Origin: Yersinia proxima
GTDB lineage: Bacteria; Pseudomonadota; Gammaproteobacteria; Enterobacterales; Enterobacteriaceae
Assembly (NCBI RefSeq): GCF_902170785.1
Contig: NZ_CABHYG010000002.1
Coordinates: 62,001-126,000 of the forward strand
Reading direction: 5' to 3'
Length of the DNA: 64,000 nt
Shown: one piece after another, positions 35,827 to 49,018 of the stretch
Layout: every line of letters starts with the position of its first letter
How positions within the stretch are numbered: position 1 is the first letter of the stretch
Position numbers and translations under genes: made by a program
Notes under the pieces: generated by a model
Database searches by the model: none
Told to the model about the DNA's origin: nothing
The model's input: only the letters and a program-made list of their open reading frames with translations

Positions 35827-36588
35827 TTACAAGCGGCCGCTATAATAATAACCAACAAATTTCAGCAATTTGAATTGACGGCGAATACGGCTGGGTTGAG
35901 CCAGAAGGCGATAGAGCCACTCCAATCCCATGTTCTGCCATATCTTAGGCGCACGTTTAACATGGCCGGTAAAGACGTCGTAAGTCCCGCCAACCCCCAT
36001 ATAAAGCGCGTCAGGGTAGACTTTACGGCAATCACGCATAAACATTTCCTGTTTAGGCGATCCCATGGCAACAGTGACAATTGCCGCACCACTGGCAGCA
36101 ATCCGGGCAAACAGTGCTTCGCGTTGTTCTGGTGTGAAATAACCGTCCTGACTCCCGACCAGATTCACATTCCATTGCGCACGCAATTTAGCTTCAGTTT
36201 CTGCCAGCACATCAGGTTTACCACCGACTAAAAATACCGGTATCCCTTGCTGACCCGCGCGCTGCATCAATGCTTCCCACAAGTCAGCCCCAGCCACTCG
36301 TGACAATTTCGCCTGTGGATATTTACGGCGGATAGCGCGCACCATACTGATACCATCGGCGTACAAGTACTCAGCCTCAGTGATCAACTCACGCAATGGC
36401 GCATCATCTTCTGCTTTCAGTAGTTTCTCTGCATTCATGGCCACCAACGTGCCCGTTTTCACCGGGCCACTGCTCAACAGATGATCCAGTGTCTGAGTCA
36501 TGTCACGAAAACCCCAAATGTCGAAACCGCGGATACGGTATTTTGGAATATCAATAGATTTTGGAATCTCAGTATTCTGTTCCATCAT
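35827..36588 (-). CDS. wecG: UDP-ManNAcA transferase (lipid II synthesis)
   Basis: Adds N-acetylmannosaminuronic acid to lipid I (GlcNAc-PP-undecaprenol), giving ECA lipid II, on the inner face of the cytoplasmic membrane. The 253-aa protein is a GT26 (WecG/TagA/CpsF) glycosyltransferase: [13 protein letters not shown] near residue 46, [18 protein letters not shown] with the catalytic aspartate, [18 protein letters not shown] and [14 protein letters not shown]. Starts at 36588 or 36585 are equivalent behind AAGGG. It is the last gene of the ECA operon, five bases after wzyE. E. coli WecG has 246 aa. Confidence 0.96.
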   Translation of the reverse strand: MMEQNTEIPKSIDIPKYRIRGFDIWGFRDMTQTLDHLLSSGPVKTGTLVAMNAEKLLKAEDDAPLRELITEAEYLYADGISMVRAIRRKYPQAKLSRVAGADLWEALMQRAGQQGIPVFLVGGKPDVLAETEAKLRAQWNVNLVGSQDGYFTPEQREALFARIAASGAAIVTVAMGSPKQEMFMRDCRKVYPDALYMGVGGTYDVFTGHVKRAPKIWQNMGLEWLYRLLAQPSRIRRQFKLLKFVGYYYSGRL

Positions 36589-36593
36589 AACCC

Positions 36594-39058
<2,465 letters not shown>

Positions 39059-39074
39059 CTACTGTAAAGAGTGT

Positions 39075-40331
39075 TTACGGTGATGAATGTCTACGATACA
39101 TAAGGAACACGCAGCTACAGAGTGCAAAATAGACGATATAAGTTGCCATATAAGCCTGTGCCGCACCCAAAGAGCCATTCATTGGGATTAACCAATGGGC
39201 AAACCCGGTCAACAGTAAGAACTGGCTGACTTCCGTCAAAATGTAAAAGCGTAAAGAGGCTTTGGCAATGACCAGATAGCCGAATACGTAAGAACCGACC
39301 TTCAATACATCGCCAACTAACTGCCAGGCAAACAGGTCGCGCATTGCCGTGAACTGGTGAGAAAATAGCAGCCAGATAGCAAAATCACGTAATAACCAGA
39401 CTATCAAACTGGCGGTTGCCACTGCCGGTAATACAAATTTCAGGGAGCGCAGAATTTCACGGGAAATATCTGCTTTCGCTTTGAGCCTTGAGAGTGTCGG
39501 CAGTAAATAAACCGTAAATGATGCTGTGATAAATTGTAGATAAGCATCTGAAATACTGCTTACCCCTTGCCAAATTCCGACGGCATCCCAACCATAGCGG
39601 TCAGCAAGCAAGTTACGCATCATCACATAAGCAACCGGTAAGGTCACCGAGGTAATCAACGCCATGATGGTAAATTTACCCAAATGGCTCGCTAATGCTT
39701 TGTCCCAGCTTAGTTTAAGGTAGCTTAACGGAATGGTTTTGCGCCGAATTAGCATCGCTGCCGCAGGGATAACCACCAGCGCAGGAACTAATGCCAGGCC
39801 CACCAGCGCGCCGGGATAACCCCCGATGCGGAAACAAATATAGTACGCGACCACCCCAATCAGGCTGCCACCAATCACCGCCAGCGCATTCCCCATCGCA
39901 TCGCGATAACCTTTGAGAATAGCCAGGAATAGATTGGCGTAGGCTATCCCCATTTGGATAAACGCTACCGCCCGCACCACATTCTGGTAATCAGCATGGC
40001 CAAATAATGCGATGCTGACCGGCTTGGCCGCCAGCAGGAAGATCAGTGCCAGCAGGGTTGAGAAACCCAGCACAATCGCTGATGAAGTCCCCAGCACGGC
40101 ACGCAAACGTTCAGGTTGCTGATGGTATTCAGCAACATATTTAGTAATGCCGTTAAAGATACCCGCGCCAGACAACACGCCTAATACCGTAATTAGCTGG
40201 CGGAAGTTACCCGCCTGCCCAACACCGCTAGGGCCAAAGGTCACCGCCAGCAGTTTAACCACTAACAACCCTACGCCGATCTTAATCAGCGTAGAGCCAG
40301 CAGTCCAAATCGATGCTTTTGCCAGAGACAT
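39075..40331 (-). CDS. wzxE: ECA lipid III flippase
   Basis: Inner-membrane flippase that moves the undecaprenyl-linked ECA trisaccharide to the periplasmic face. The 418-aa MATE/MOP-type protein has about twelve helices; conserved blocks are LAVTFGPSGVGQAGNFRQLITVLGVLSGAGIFNGITKYVAEY (residues 28-70) and GVSSISDAYLQFITASFTVYLLPTLSRL in the middle. One base separates its ATG from the wecE stop. E. coli WzxE has 416 aa. Confidence 0.97.
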   Translation of the reverse strand: MSLAKASIWTAGSTLIKIGVGLLVVKLLAVTFGPSGVGQAGNFRQLITVLGVLSGAGIFNGITKYVAEYHQQPERLRAVLGTSSAIVLGFSTLLALIFLLAAKPVSIALFGHADYQNVVRAVAFIQMGIAYANLFLAILKGYRDAMGNALAVIGGSLIGVVAYYICFRIGGYPGALVGLALVPALVVIPAAAMLIRRKTIPLSYLKLSWDKALASHLGKFTIMALITSVTLPVAYVMMRNLLADRYGWDAVGIWQGVSSISDAYLQFITASFTVYLLPTLSRLKAKADISREILRSLKFVLPAVATASLIVWLLRDFAIWLLFSHQFTAMRDLFAWQLVGDVLKVGSYVFGYLVIAKASLRFYILTEVSQFLLLTGFAHWLIPMNGSLGAAQAYMATYIVYFALCSCVFLMYRRHSSP

Positions 40332-40332
40332 A

Positions 40333-41463
40333 TCAGGCGAAGAAACTCAGAACAGTATTAATGACCGTACTCTGATTCACATCAGTCAGGTTATAGAAGA
40401 TAGGCAAGCGCACCAGGCGTTCACTTTCTTTGGTGGTGAAGCGGTCTTCACCGTCCATACGACCAAACTCTTCACCTGCCGGGCAGGCATGCAATGGAAT
40501 GTAGTGGAATACCGCCATGATCTCAGCTTCTTTTAAGTAACTGATGAAAGCTGAACGCTCTTCGATATCACGCAGTTTGATATAAAACATATGTGCGTTT
40601 TGTGCCAGATTGTCAGGAATAACCGGCAAATCTATACGCCCGGCTTCTGCCAATGGTTTGAAAGCATCATAGTAGGTGTGCCACAGCGCCAAACGACGTT
40701 GGTTGATTTGCTCTGCTGCTTCCAACTGCCCCCAGAGATAGGCGGCTTGTAAATCAGACATCAAATAGCTGGAACCAATATCACGCCAAGTATATTTGTC
40801 GACCTGACCACGGAAGAACTGGCTGCGGTTAGTGCCTTTCTCGCGGATAATTTCTGCACGATCAATCAGTGACGGGTCATTGATAAGCGTCGCACCACCT
40901 TCACCACCCGCGGTGTAGTTTTTGGTTTCATGGAAGCTAAAGCAACCAATATGGCCGATAGTGCCCAGAGCTTTACCTTTGTAAGTCGACATCACGCCCT
41001 GCGCAGCATCTTCAACCACAAACAAATTATGCTTTTTCGCCAGTGCCATGATGGTGTCCATCTCACAAGCTACGCCTGCATAATGAACCGGCACGATAAC
41101 CTTGGTTTTGTCAGTAATGGCGGCTTCAATCTTAGTTTCATCGATATTCATGGTATCTGGACGAATATCGACAAACACCATTTTTGCGCCGCGCAGCACA
41201 AAGGCATTGGCGGTAGACACGAAAGTGAAACTTGGCATGATAACTTCATCGCCGGGCTTGATATCCAACAGCAACGCGGCCATTTCCAGTGAGGCGGTAC
41301 AAGAAGGTGTTAGCAAGACTTTCGGGCAATCGAAGCGTTTCTCCATCCACTGCTGGCAGCGACGGGTAAAGCCACCATCGCCACATAATTTGCCGCTGGT
41401 GATTGCTGCCTGCATATAACCCAGTTCAGTGCCGACTACCGGTGGAGCGTTAAATGGAATCAT
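40333..41463 (-). CDS. wecE: dTDP-4-amino-4,6-dideoxygalactose transaminase
   Basis: PLP-dependent aminotransferase (also RffA) that converts dTDP-4-keto-6-deoxyglucose to dTDP-4-amino-4,6-dideoxygalactose (dTDP-Fuc4N) with glutamate. The 376-aa product is the exact E. coli length. DegT/DnrJ/EryC1-family features: MIPFNAPPVVGTELGYM start, LTPSCTASLEMAALLL, VVEDAAQGVMSTYKGK, and FSFHETKNYTAGGEGG with the Schiff-base lysine. The frame extends to 41541, but ATG 41463 has an AGGGGAT SD and matches the family. One-base gap to wecD upstream and wzxE downstream. Confidence 0.97.
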   Translation of the reverse strand: MIPFNAPPVVGTELGYMQAAITSGKLCGDGGFTRRCQQWMEKRFDCPKVLLTPSCTASLEMAALLLDIKPGDEVIMPSFTFVSTANAFVLRGAKMVFVDIRPDTMNIDETKIEAAITDKTKVIVPVHYAGVACEMDTIMALAKKHNLFVVEDAAQGVMSTYKGKALGTIGHIGCFSFHETKNYTAGGEGGATLINDPSLIDRAEIIREKGTNRSQFFRGQVDKYTWRDIGSSYLMSDLQAAYLWGQLEAAEQINQRRLALWHTYYDAFKPLAEAGRIDLPVIPDNLAQNAHMFYIKLRDIEERSAFISYLKEAEIMAVFHYIPLHACPAGEEFGRMDGEDRFTTKESERLVRLPIFYNLTDVNQSTVINTVLSFFA

Positions 41464-41464
41464 T

Positions 41465-42202
41465 TCATCCCCTGCATAACCAATACGCGGTGCTCTCAAT
41501 CGAGGCACCACTGCGAATATAAAGACGTAAAGCAGCAACATTGCTCATCTGCGTGGCTACCCGTAACCGGTGTAACCCATGACTCTGGCACCACTGCTTT
41601 GCCGCCGACATTAATAATGAACCTATACCTTTACCCTGCGCATCGGGAAATACCGCTAACAGGCCAATACGCGCGCTGCCATCTTGCAAATCGCGTAATG
41701 TCACGAACCCCACAGGCTGACCAAGTGTATCTATCACCAATAAACATTGATGGTCAAAAGTGCCAAGCACGGCCTTTTCAGCCCATAATGCATAAAATCG
41801 CCCGCTGTCCTGTGGGTCATACCACGGAGCGCGAAAACGGCTCAATGCAAAGGCTCGGGCAGCGACACTGCGCAATAGCGGGATATCGTCGGTTGTTGCC
41901 AGCCGCTGTTGATAGGTTCCAGTATCTAGCGCAGATGAAGCATTTTCCGTGCCAACCTCATCTTTTCCCTCAACTAACAGGGCCAGATCAACCTCACCTT
42001 CAACTAACTTGAAACCAAGCTGACCGAGGGAATCAATAAGATCAAGACGATGGGTAGGGACTTTAGCTTGGGTCAGGGTAAAAGCATCCAACTCAGCCGG
42101 GTTAAGTTGCGGGGCTGAGTCGGAGAAGTTAAGTTTTGCACTTTGGCGCTGGAAAAATTCACTTTCCCAGACCAGCGGCTCAATATTGGCGTGGACGGGC
42201 AT
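41465..42202 (-). CDS. wecD: dTDP-Fuc4N acetyltransferase
   Basis: GNAT-family acetyltransferase (RffC) that acetylates dTDP-4-amino-4,6-dideoxygalactose to dTDP-Fuc4NAc. The start [18 protein letters not shown] fits the E. coli start MPVRASIEPLTWENAFF; ATG 42202 lies inside the rffH 3' end (23-base overlap). The acetyl-CoA site is [21 protein letters not shown] (near residue 180) and the end STAYWLCRG is conserved. The 245-aa protein is about 20 residues longer than the E. coli one (224 aa), mainly in the variable region after residue 70. Confidence 0.95.
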   Translation of the reverse strand: MPVHANIEPLVWESEFFQRQSAKLNFSDSAPQLNPAELDAFTLTQAKVPTHRLDLIDSLGQLGFKLVEGEVDLALLVEGKDEVGTENASSALDTGTYQQRLATTDDIPLLRSVAARAFALSRFRAPWYDPQDSGRFYALWAEKAVLGTFDHQCLLVIDTLGQPVGFVTLRDLQDGSARIGLLAVFPDAQGKGIGSLLMSAAKQWCQSHGLHRLRVATQMSNVAALRLYIRSGASIESTAYWLCRG

Positions 42203-43061
42203 GGAGCAAGTCCAACAGATATTTGCCATAACCGGTTTTCGCCAATGCCGTTGCTGCACGTCTTACACCGTCGTCGTCCAACCAACCATTGCGCCAGGAG
42301 ATCTCCTCCAGACAGGCAATTTTGAAACCTTGCCGTTTTTCAACGGTTTGCACAAAAGTACTGGCTTCAATCAAGCTGTCATGGGTGCCGGTATCCAGCC
42401 AGGCAAAACCACGGCCCAATAATTCAACCGTCAGTTCACCGCGCTCTAAATACATCTGATTGATGCTGGTTATTTCCAGCTCACCACGGGAAGATGGCTT
42501 GACTTGTTTAGCAAAATCAACAACTTGACTGTCGTAAAAATAAAGCCCAGTCACCGCCCAATTAGACTTTGGCTGAGTCGGTTTTTCTTCGATAGATAAC
42601 GCGCGGAAGTTGTCATCGAACTCCACCACACCAAAGCGCTCTGGGTCCATGACTTGATAACCGAAGACAGTCGCACCGTGCTCACGCGCTGCGACGGCTT
42701 TCAATTTCGGGCTAAAGCCCTGACCAAAGTAAATATTATCGCCCAGCACCAGACAGCAAGGCTCATTGCCGATAAATTCTTCACCAATAATAAATGCTTG
42801 TGCCAGCCCATCTGGACTTGGTTGCGCGGCATAGCTCAGATTGATACCAAACTCATCACCATTACCCAGCAAGCGTTGGAAAGACGGCAAATCTTCAGGG
42901 GTAGAGATAATCAGAATGTCACGGATTCCGGCCAGCATCAGTACTGACAGCGGATAGTAAATCATCGGTTTATCATACACGGGAAGCAGTTGCTTAGAGA
43001 CGCCACGGGTGATGGGGTGCAGCCTCGTACCGGAGCCACCTGCCAGAATTATGCCTTTCAT
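42180..43061 (-). CDS. rffH: Glucose-1-phosphate thymidylyltransferase (ECA)
   Basis: Forms dTDP-glucose from dTTP and glucose-1-phosphate, first step towards dTDP-Fuc4NAc; paralogue of RmlA. The 293-aa protein starts [33 protein letters not shown], containing the nucleotide-binding GGSGTRL and the PxxxK lysine region; later blocks [12 protein letters not shown] and [34 protein letters not shown] are typical. The open frame extends to 43121, but ATG 43061 is the family start (293 aa in E. coli). An ERIC element of about 125 bases separates it from rffG, so the usual tight spacing of the operon is broken here. Confidence 0.97.
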   Translation of the reverse strand: MKGIILAGGSGTRLHPITRGVSKQLLPVYDKPMIYYPLSVLMLAGIRDILIISTPEDLPSFQRLLGNGDEFGINLSYAAQPSPDGLAQAFIIGEEFIGNEPCCLVLGDNIYFGQGFSPKLKAVAAREHGATVFGYQVMDPERFGVVEFDDNFRALSIEEKPTQPKSNWAVTGLYFYDSQVVDFAKQVKPSSRGELEITSINQMYLERGELTVELLGRGFAWLDTGTHDSLIEASTFVQTVEKRQGFKIACLEEISWRNGWLDDDGVRRAATALAKTGYGKYLLDLLHARPRQY

Positions 43062-43167
43062 TCGATCTCCTAAGACATACAATGTCTTGAAAACATCATG
43101 CAAAATATTGAATGATGCCATCCCAATGATTAATAAACTTCGAACCGATCGTCAATCACTCAGCGAA

Positions 43168-43292
43168 ATACTCTATAGATTTCAAGGTGCAGGAAGGCGG
43201 CAAGCAAGGAAATCCCGATGAGCTGACATAAGTCAGTGATTCGGGTGACCGAGCGCAGCCAACACATCTGCAACTTGAAAGATGAAGAGTAT
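43168..43292. repeat. ERIC element inside the ECA operon
   Basis: 125 bases bounded by ATACTC and GAGTAT, with CCGATGAGCTGACATAAGTCAG and AGCGCAGCCAACACATCTG. It lies between rffG and rffH, with the terminal T forming the first base of the plus-strand complement of the rffG stop codon. As RNA it makes a long hairpin within the 13-kb operon. Confidence 0.92.
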
Positions 43293-44365
43293 TAGTCACT
43301 CAAGCCCAGACGCTCACCGGCGTAAGAACCATTCTGAACACGCTGCCACCAAGATTTATTATTCAAATACCATAATACGGTCTTGCGGATGCCACTTTCG
43401 AAGGTTTCCTGTGGCCGCCAGCCCAATTCTCGCTCAATTTTGCTGGCATCAATGGCATAACGCATATCGTGGCCTGGCCGGTCTTTGACAAAGGTAATCA
43501 AGTCACGGTAGTGAGCAATGCCTGCCGGTTTTTCCGGAACCAGTTCATCCAATAACGCGCAGATGGTTTCCACCACTTCAATATTCTTGCGCTCGTTATG
43601 GCCGCCAATATTGTAGGTTTCGCCCACCACACCTTCGGTAACCACTTGATACAAGGCGCGGGCGTGATCTTCAACAAACAGCCAATCGCGAACCTGCGCA
43701 CCATTGCCATAGACTGGCAGCGGTTTGCCCGCCAGCGCATTCAAAATAACCAGCGGGATCAATTTCTCAGGGAAATGATACGGGCCGTAGTTATTAGAGC
43801 AATTGGTCACCAAAGTCGGTAAGCCGTAGGTCCGCAACCAGGCGCGAACTAAATGATCGCTGGATGCCTTGGATGCGGAATATGGGCTACTGGGTGCATA
43901 AGGTGTTGTTTCGGTGAATAAATCATCGGTTCCGTGCAGGTCGCCATACACTTCATCAGTTGAGATATGATGGAAGCGAAACGCCAACTTTTTCTCAGCA
44001 TCCAGCACTTGCCAATAGTGGCGCGCGGCCTCCAACATCTGGTAAGTGCCCACTACGTTGGTTTCGATAAAAGCAGCGGGGCCATCTATAGAACGGTCAA
44101 CATGACTTTCTGCTGCCAGATGCATTACCACATCTGGCTGATATTGCGCAAAAACACGATCCAGCTCAACACGATCGCAGATATCAACCTGTTCAAAAGC
44201 GTAGCGCTCACTGTGAGCAACAACCGCCAATGACTCCAAATTGCCGGCATAGGTGAGTTTATCCACCACCACCACGCTATCTGAGGTGCCATCGATAATA
44301 TGTCTTACCACTGCGGAACCGATAAAACCGGCTCCGCCTGTGACCAGAATACGTCTCAACGCCAT
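43292..44365 (-). CDS. rffG: dTDP-glucose 4,6-dehydratase (ECA)
   Basis: Short-chain dehydrogenase/reductase that turns dTDP-glucose into dTDP-4-keto-6-deoxyglucose with bound NAD; paralogue of RmlB. The 357-aa protein has the Rossmann GGAGFIG (residues 10-16), the active-site STDEVYGDL with the Asp-Glu pair, and [15 protein letters not shown] with the YxxxK catalytic pair. The start overlaps wecC by ten bases. An ERIC element begins at its stop. E. coli RffG has 355 aa. Confidence 0.97.
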   Translation of the reverse strand: MALRRILVTGGAGFIGSAVVRHIIDGTSDSVVVVDKLTYAGNLESLAVVAHSERYAFEQVDICDRVELDRVFAQYQPDVVMHLAAESHVDRSIDGPAAFIETNVVGTYQMLEAARHYWQVLDAEKKLAFRFHHISTDEVYGDLHGTDDLFTETTPYAPSSPYSASKASSDHLVRAWLRTYGLPTLVTNCSNNYGPYHFPEKLIPLVILNALAGKPLPVYGNGAQVRDWLFVEDHARALYQVVTEGVVGETYNIGGHNERKNIEVVETICALLDELVPEKPAGIAHYRDLITFVKDRPGHDMRYAIDASKIERELGWRPQETFESGIRKTVLWYLNNKSWWQRVQNGSYAGERLGLSD

Positions 44366-45618
44366 ACTCCTTTGGTGTCAACAATCCAGGATTGCTTCAC
44401 ATCTTCAGGTTTGATTGCTTTGAATTGGCTATGGTCTACCAGCATCACCAGCACGTCTGCTTGCTGCAAGGCAGTTGCAGTGTCTTTCAAGGTGACATGG
44501 CCTGTCAGCGACTTCGGCAATTGTTCAACATTAGGTTCAACCACTAACGTTTCACCAGTGTGCCATTGTGCGATCAGATGGGCGACTTCAACCGCCGGGC
44601 TTTCACGCAGGTCATCAATATTGGGCTTAAATGCCAGACCGAAACAGGCGATCTTCACTTCAGAAGCGCGTTTATCTGTTGCCGCCAAACAATCAGCAAC
44701 TGCCGCTTTAACACGATCAACAACCCATAGCGGTTTGCCATCATTCACCAGACGGGCGGTGTGAATCAGCCGGGCCAGTTGTGGATTTTGCGAAACGATA
44801 AACCAAGGATCAACCGCGATACAGTGGCCGCCGACACCTGGGCCTGGCTGCAAAATATTAACGCGTGGATGACGGTTCGCCAGGCGAATCAGCTCCCATA
44901 CATTAATTCCCTGCTCATCACAAATCAGCGACAGCTCATTGGCAAAAGCAATGTTAACGTCGCGGAAGCTATTTTCGGTCAGCTTGCACATTTCTGCGGT
45001 GCGGGAATTAGTCACCACACATTCGCCTTCCAGGAAGATTTTGTACAATTCACTGGCGCGGGCAGAGCACTTCGGTGTCATACCGCCAATAACGCGGTCG
45101 TTTTGAATCAGTTCTACCATCACTTGACCCGGCAATACGCGCTCAGGGCAATAAGCAATGTTAATGTCGGCCTCTTCGCCAGCATTCTGGGGGAAACTTA
45201 AATCAGGGCGAGCTTCAGCCAACCATTGTGCCATTTGTTCAGTGGCACCGACAGGAGAGGTGGACTCTAAAATGACCAGGTCGCCTTTTTTCAATACCGG
45301 TGCGATAGATTTAGCGGCTGACTCGACATAAACCATATCCGGCTCATGATCGCCTTTAAACGGTGTCGGTACGGCAATAAGAAACGCATCTGCTGCCAGT
45401 GGTTTGGTTACGGCTTGCAGGTAACCGCCTTCGACAGCAATCTTGACCACTTTATCTAAATCCGGCTCCACGATATGGATAGCACCGCGATTAATGGTTT
45501 CAACCGCATGGGCATTGACGTCCACACCAATTACTTTCTTTTTACGCGACGCGAAAGCAGCAGCAGTTGGCAGGCCAATATACCCAAGACCGATAACAGA
45601 AATAGTTTCAAAACTCAT
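44356..45618 (-). CDS. wecC: UDP-N-acetyl-D-mannosamine dehydrogenase
   Basis: Oxidises UDP-ManNAc to UDP-ManNAcA with two NAD+, supplying the uronic acid for lipid II. The 420-aa UDP-glucose/GDP-mannose dehydrogenase-family protein opens with [19 protein letters not shown] (NAD site) and has the catalytic cysteine in [16 protein letters not shown] (near residue 265). It shares four bases with wecB (ATGA) and ten with rffG. E. coli WecC has 420 aa. Confidence 0.98.
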   Translation of the reverse strand: MSFETISVIGLGYIGLPTAAAFASRKKKVIGVDVNAHAVETINRGAIHIVEPDLDKVVKIAVEGGYLQAVTKPLAADAFLIAVPTPFKGDHEPDMVYVESAAKSIAPVLKKGDLVILESTSPVGATEQMAQWLAEARPDLSFPQNAGEEADINIAYCPERVLPGQVMVELIQNDRVIGGMTPKCSARASELYKIFLEGECVVTNSRTAEMCKLTENSFRDVNIAFANELSLICDEQGINVWELIRLANRHPRVNILQPGPGVGGHCIAVDPWFIVSQNPQLARLIHTARLVNDGKPLWVVDRVKAAVADCLAATDKRASEVKIACFGLAFKPNIDDLRESPAVEVAHLIAQWHTGETLVVEPNVEQLPKSLTGHVTLKDTATALQQADVLVMLVDHSQFKAIKPEDVKQSWIVDTKGVWR

Positions 45619-46745
45619 AGCGTCACCTGATGATTCTTTAAGGCTTCAAGGATGCGTTGACAGGCATGCCCGTCACCGTAAGGATTATGCGCCCGTGTCA
45701 TTTGATGATAGGCAGTTTCATCAGTCAGCAAGCGGGTCACTGCATCGACAATTTTATTAATATTAGTGCCAACCAACAAAACCGTACCAGAATCGACTGC
45801 TTCCGGGCGCTCAGTGGTATCCCGCATGACTAATACCGGTTTACCTAATGAAGGCGCTTCTTCCTGAATACCGCCGGAGTCTGTCAGGATCAGATAAGCA
45901 TGGTTCATGAGATAAACAAACGGCAGATAATCTTGCGGGTCGATCAGGATGATATTATCAATCCCTTTCAAAATACGGTTGACCGGTTCGCTGACATTCG
46001 GGTTGAGATGCACCGGATAAACCACCTGCACTTCAGGATGTTTACGCGCAATTTCAGCTAATGCACTGCAAATCCGCTCAAAACCACCACCAAAACTCTC
46101 ACGACGATGGCCAGTAACCAGAATCATTTTTTTATTGGTATCGATGAATGGATAGCGATCTGCGAGACTGGCGCGTAATTCCGGATTATTCATCACCCGA
46201 TCCCGCACCCAGAACAGCGCATCAATCACGGTATTACCCGTCACAAAGATGCGATTATCCGGCACCATTTCACGTAACAAATTTTGTCGCGAGTTTTCCG
46301 TCGGTGCAAAGTGATACATGGCCAGATGGCCTGTCAGTTGACGGTTAGCTTCTTCTGGCCACGGAGAATAGAGGTTCCCAGTTCGTAAACCCGCTTCGAC
46401 ATGACCGACAGGAATACGATGATAGAATGCAGCAAGGCTGGTCGATAACGTCGTCGTGGTGTCACCATGTACCAAAATAACGTCCGGCTTAAACTCAGCC
46501 AGCACAGGCTTTAGCCCTTCCAGAATACGGCAGGTTATTTCCGTTAATCCCTGTCCCGGCTTCATGATGTTCAAATCATAATCCGGTTGAATCTCAAATA
46601 AACGCAGCACTTGATCCAACATTTCACGATGTTGAGCAGTGACACAGACTCTTGATTCAAAGGCTTCATCCTGAGCCAAGGCATGCACCAGAGGAGCCAT
46701 TTTAATGGCTTCAGGCCGGGTGCCAAAAACAGTTAACACTTTCAC
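45615..46745 (-). CDS. wecB: UDP-N-acetylglucosamine 2-epimerase
   Basis: Non-hydrolysing epimerase that interconverts UDP-GlcNAc and UDP-ManNAc, first step of UDP-ManNAcA supply. The 376-aa protein starts [23 protein letters not shown] and has the conserved [46 protein letters not shown] and [22 protein letters not shown] motifs. Length equals E. coli WecB (376 aa). It lies 78 bases downstream of wzzE and overlaps wecC by four bases. Confidence 0.98.
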   Translation of the reverse strand: MKVLTVFGTRPEAIKMAPLVHALAQDEAFESRVCVTAQHREMLDQVLRLFEIQPDYDLNIMKPGQGLTEITCRILEGLKPVLAEFKPDVILVHGDTTTTLSTSLAAFYHRIPVGHVEAGLRTGNLYSPWPEEANRQLTGHLAMYHFAPTENSRQNLLREMVPDNRIFVTGNTVIDALFWVRDRVMNNPELRASLADRYPFIDTNKKMILVTGHRRESFGGGFERICSALAEIARKHPEVQVVYPVHLNPNVSEPVNRILKGIDNIILIDPQDYLPFVYLMNHAYLILTDSGGIQEEAPSLGKPVLVMRDTTERPEAVDSGTVLLVGTNINKIVDAVTRLLTDETAYHQMTRAHNPYGDGHACQRILEALKNHQVTL

Positions 46746-46823
46746 AGTGAATCTCTTTAAGGTCAGTTAGCCGCAGACAACGCCTGCAAGTTGGACGCAC
46801 AATGCGCCCATTACTTTAATCTA

Positions 46824-47900
46824 CTACTCAGTGCGACTGGTGCGACGAACCAACACCACGCCAGCCCCCACCAATGCCCCTATCGCACCCCACATAATCA
46901 GCAGGAATACACGACGTGGACTATCACGGGTAACCGGATCTTCTGGCGTACGTAAGTAGCGGTAAGTCTGGAATGTTTTATCCAGTGTCGGACCAACGTT
47001 CAATGTTGCCAGCATTGCACGGTTCTGATCGTAATCAATATCAAAACTAGGCCCAGTAGCCTGTAATGTTTCCAGCCGAGCTTCAAGCATCGGCTTACCC
47101 AACATAAACATTTTTGAATCAGGTAATTGTTCAGCTGGGGTATCCGTTTGATTACGGGTAATCCCTTGCTGGCTGGCCACTTTCAATGCTTGAGTCGCGG
47201 CGGCGACTTCACGGTCGAATACGGCTTTTGCCACTGCTTCCTGCCGCTTGACTTGCGCTTTCATTGATTGAGTTCTGGCAGCCCAAGCACCTTGAATTTC
47301 ATCATTCAAATGACTCGCTGCACGTTGGCTGGCAAAATCAATGTAACTGCGCAGCAACTTATTTGAATCTGAGGCGGTTTCTGCCGTCAATTTGATGCTG
47401 TCATTCAGCACTTTTTTGTCATCACGTGGCGTGAACACAATATTGTTCACCAGTTCATCCAATAATGCTGCGTCGGCTTTAGCATCACCTTCCAGCCGTT
47501 GTTTGTAATAATCAGTTTGTAGCCAAAAATCACGGCGGGTATCGTAAGCGGCTAACTGAGTAATAAACTCACTGTACGCTTCGTCCGAGATTCCAGGCTG
47601 TTCACTGATGGCAGTGCTATTAATTCGAGTATCCAGGTTGCGTAAGAATTGCTGCTGGGAATAATAGCCGCCCAAATTATTGACGGTTGGCTTGTCTGTA
47701 ATGGCTGTTGCGCTCCACTGTTGTTTCACCAGATAGGAAACACCCAGCGCAATAGCAGCAAAAAGAATTGCCATACCGATAATCCACACTTTACCGCGCC
47801 AAAGAGTACGGCACAGACTGCGGATATCTAACTCGTTATCCACAGAAGGCTCATTATGGGTAGACCCTGTTTTATCAGTCGACATAGATTCTGGTTTCAT
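46824..47900 (-). CDS. wzzE: ECA chain-length regulator WzzE
   Basis: Polysaccharide co-polymerase of the inner membrane that sets the modal chain length of ECA, acting with WzyE, and is needed for cyclic ECA. The 358-aa protein has two membrane helices (VWIIGMAILFAAIALGVSYLV near residue 38 and FLLIMWGAIGALVGAGVVLV near the end) flanking a long helical periplasmic domain; the PRRVFLLIM proline-containing motif precedes the second helix. I use ATG 47900, with AGG six bases upstream; a GTG at 47903 is also in frame. It is about ten residues longer than E. coli WzzE, in the variable N-terminus. It follows wecA after 20 bases. Confidence 0.95.
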   Translation of the reverse strand: MKPESMSTDKTGSTHNEPSVDNELDIRSLCRTLWRGKVWIIGMAILFAAIALGVSYLVKQQWSATAITDKPTVNNLGGYYSQQQFLRNLDTRINSTAISEQPGISDEAYSEFITQLAAYDTRRDFWLQTDYYKQRLEGDAKADAALLDELVNNIVFTPRDDKKVLNDSIKLTAETASDSNKLLRSYIDFASQRAASHLNDEIQGAWAARTQSMKAQVKRQEAVAKAVFDREVAAATQALKVASQQGITRNQTDTPAEQLPDSKMFMLGKPMLEARLETLQATGPSFDIDYDQNRAMLATLNVGPTLDKTFQTYRYLRTPEDPVTRDSPRRVFLLIMWGAIGALVGAGVVLVRRTSRTE

Positions 47901-47920
47901 CACTGCCTAAAAGCCTCTGG

Positions 47921-49018
47921 TTAAGATTCATGCTTATTTTGCGATGCACGGCGCATCCGGCGCTTAGTACGCTTGATAAAACGCGCCACTCGCCATGCTC
48001 GTTTAATGCAATAGCCATACAATATAAATGCAAGCAAAAATAGTGCCAACATGACCCATTCAGGGATAAATGTCAGTCGTTCGCCGATAACACCCACTGC
48101 GGCTAACAACGCCGCAGCCAGAGTAATCAGGACAAAAGCCTGCCGTGAGGTAAAACCGGCACGCATGATCAAATGATGGATGTGCTGGCGGTCGGGTGAG
48201 AAAGGGCTCATCCCTTTGCGTAAGCGCCGATACATGATGGCAATCATATCCATCAAAGGAATGGCAATAATCCACAACGCGGTAACAGGGTTAATCGGGT
48301 GAGTATTGCCTTGAGTGGTTTGTAGCAGTATCCAAATTGCGGTGAAACCAATGAGCGTACTGCCCGCGTCCCCCATAAAAACTTTATAGCGGCGGCCTAA
48401 TAACCCAAGGTTTAGCAAAATATAAGGCAAGATGGCGGCGATCATCGCAAAACACCACAGTGCTAATGCCATTTGCCCACTTTGATACAGCAAAATCCCC
48501 ATAGCACCGAAAGAGACGCAGGACAGTCCGCCGAGTAAACCATCAATACCATCCACCATATTGAAAGCATTTATCGCCGCCCATACTGCAAACAATGTGA
48601 CGACATAACCGAACGGCCCTAATATCATTTCCCATGGGCCAAAAGCGTGCCCCAGGCTGCGTAAATAAAGCCCTGCCACTGTCATCATGGCAATACCGAC
48701 CAATGCTTGTACAAAGGCTCGAATTTTTACACTGATATCGAAACGATCATCTAAAGCACCAACGAACACCAATAAACCAGCACAACCGAGGTATAAACGA
48801 AAATGGGGGATTTGCTGATTGGTAATCAGAAAAGTAAAACAAATACCTGCAAACACGGATATTCCGCCCACTAATGGGATCAACCCTTGGTGCCGTTTGC
48901 GATAGTTAGGTTTATCAACTAATCCAATTTTCTTGGCAACTTTGCGAGCAACAAATAAAAATGCCAGAGAAAACAGGAAAATAACAAATATTTCAGTACT
49001 CATGGTGAGTAAGTTCAC
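47921..49018 (-). CDS. wecA: UDP-GlcNAc:undecaprenyl-phosphate GlcNAc-1-phosphate transferase
   Basis: Starts ECA (and many O-antigens) by making GlcNAc-PP-undecaprenol, lipid I. The 365-aa polytopic protein has about eleven helices and the catalytic motifs ALDDRFDISVKIR (Asp pair near residue 90), INAFNMVDGIDGL, YKVFMGDAGSTLIGF and the cytoplasmic HIHH loop (SPFSPDRQHIHHLIMRAGF). The GTG start at 49018 gives MNLLTMST, parallel to E. coli (MNLLTVST, also GTG); an ATG at 49003 is possible. First gene of the ECA operon. Confidence 0.97.
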   Translation of the reverse strand: MNLLTMSTEIFVIFLFSLAFLFVARKVAKKIGLVDKPNYRKRHQGLIPLVGGISVFAGICFTFLITNQQIPHFRLYLGCAGLLVFVGALDDRFDISVKIRAFVQALVGIAMMTVAGLYLRSLGHAFGPWEMILGPFGYVVTLFAVWAAINAFNMVDGIDGLLGGLSCVSFGAMGILLYQSGQMALALWCFAMIAAILPYILLNLGLLGRRYKVFMGDAGSTLIGFTAIWILLQTTQGNTHPINPVTALWIIAIPLMDMIAIMYRRLRKGMSPFSPDRQHIHHLIMRAGFTSRQAFVLITLAAALLAAVGVIGERLTFIPEWVMLALFLLAFILYGYCIKRAWRVARFIKRTKRRMRRASQNKHES

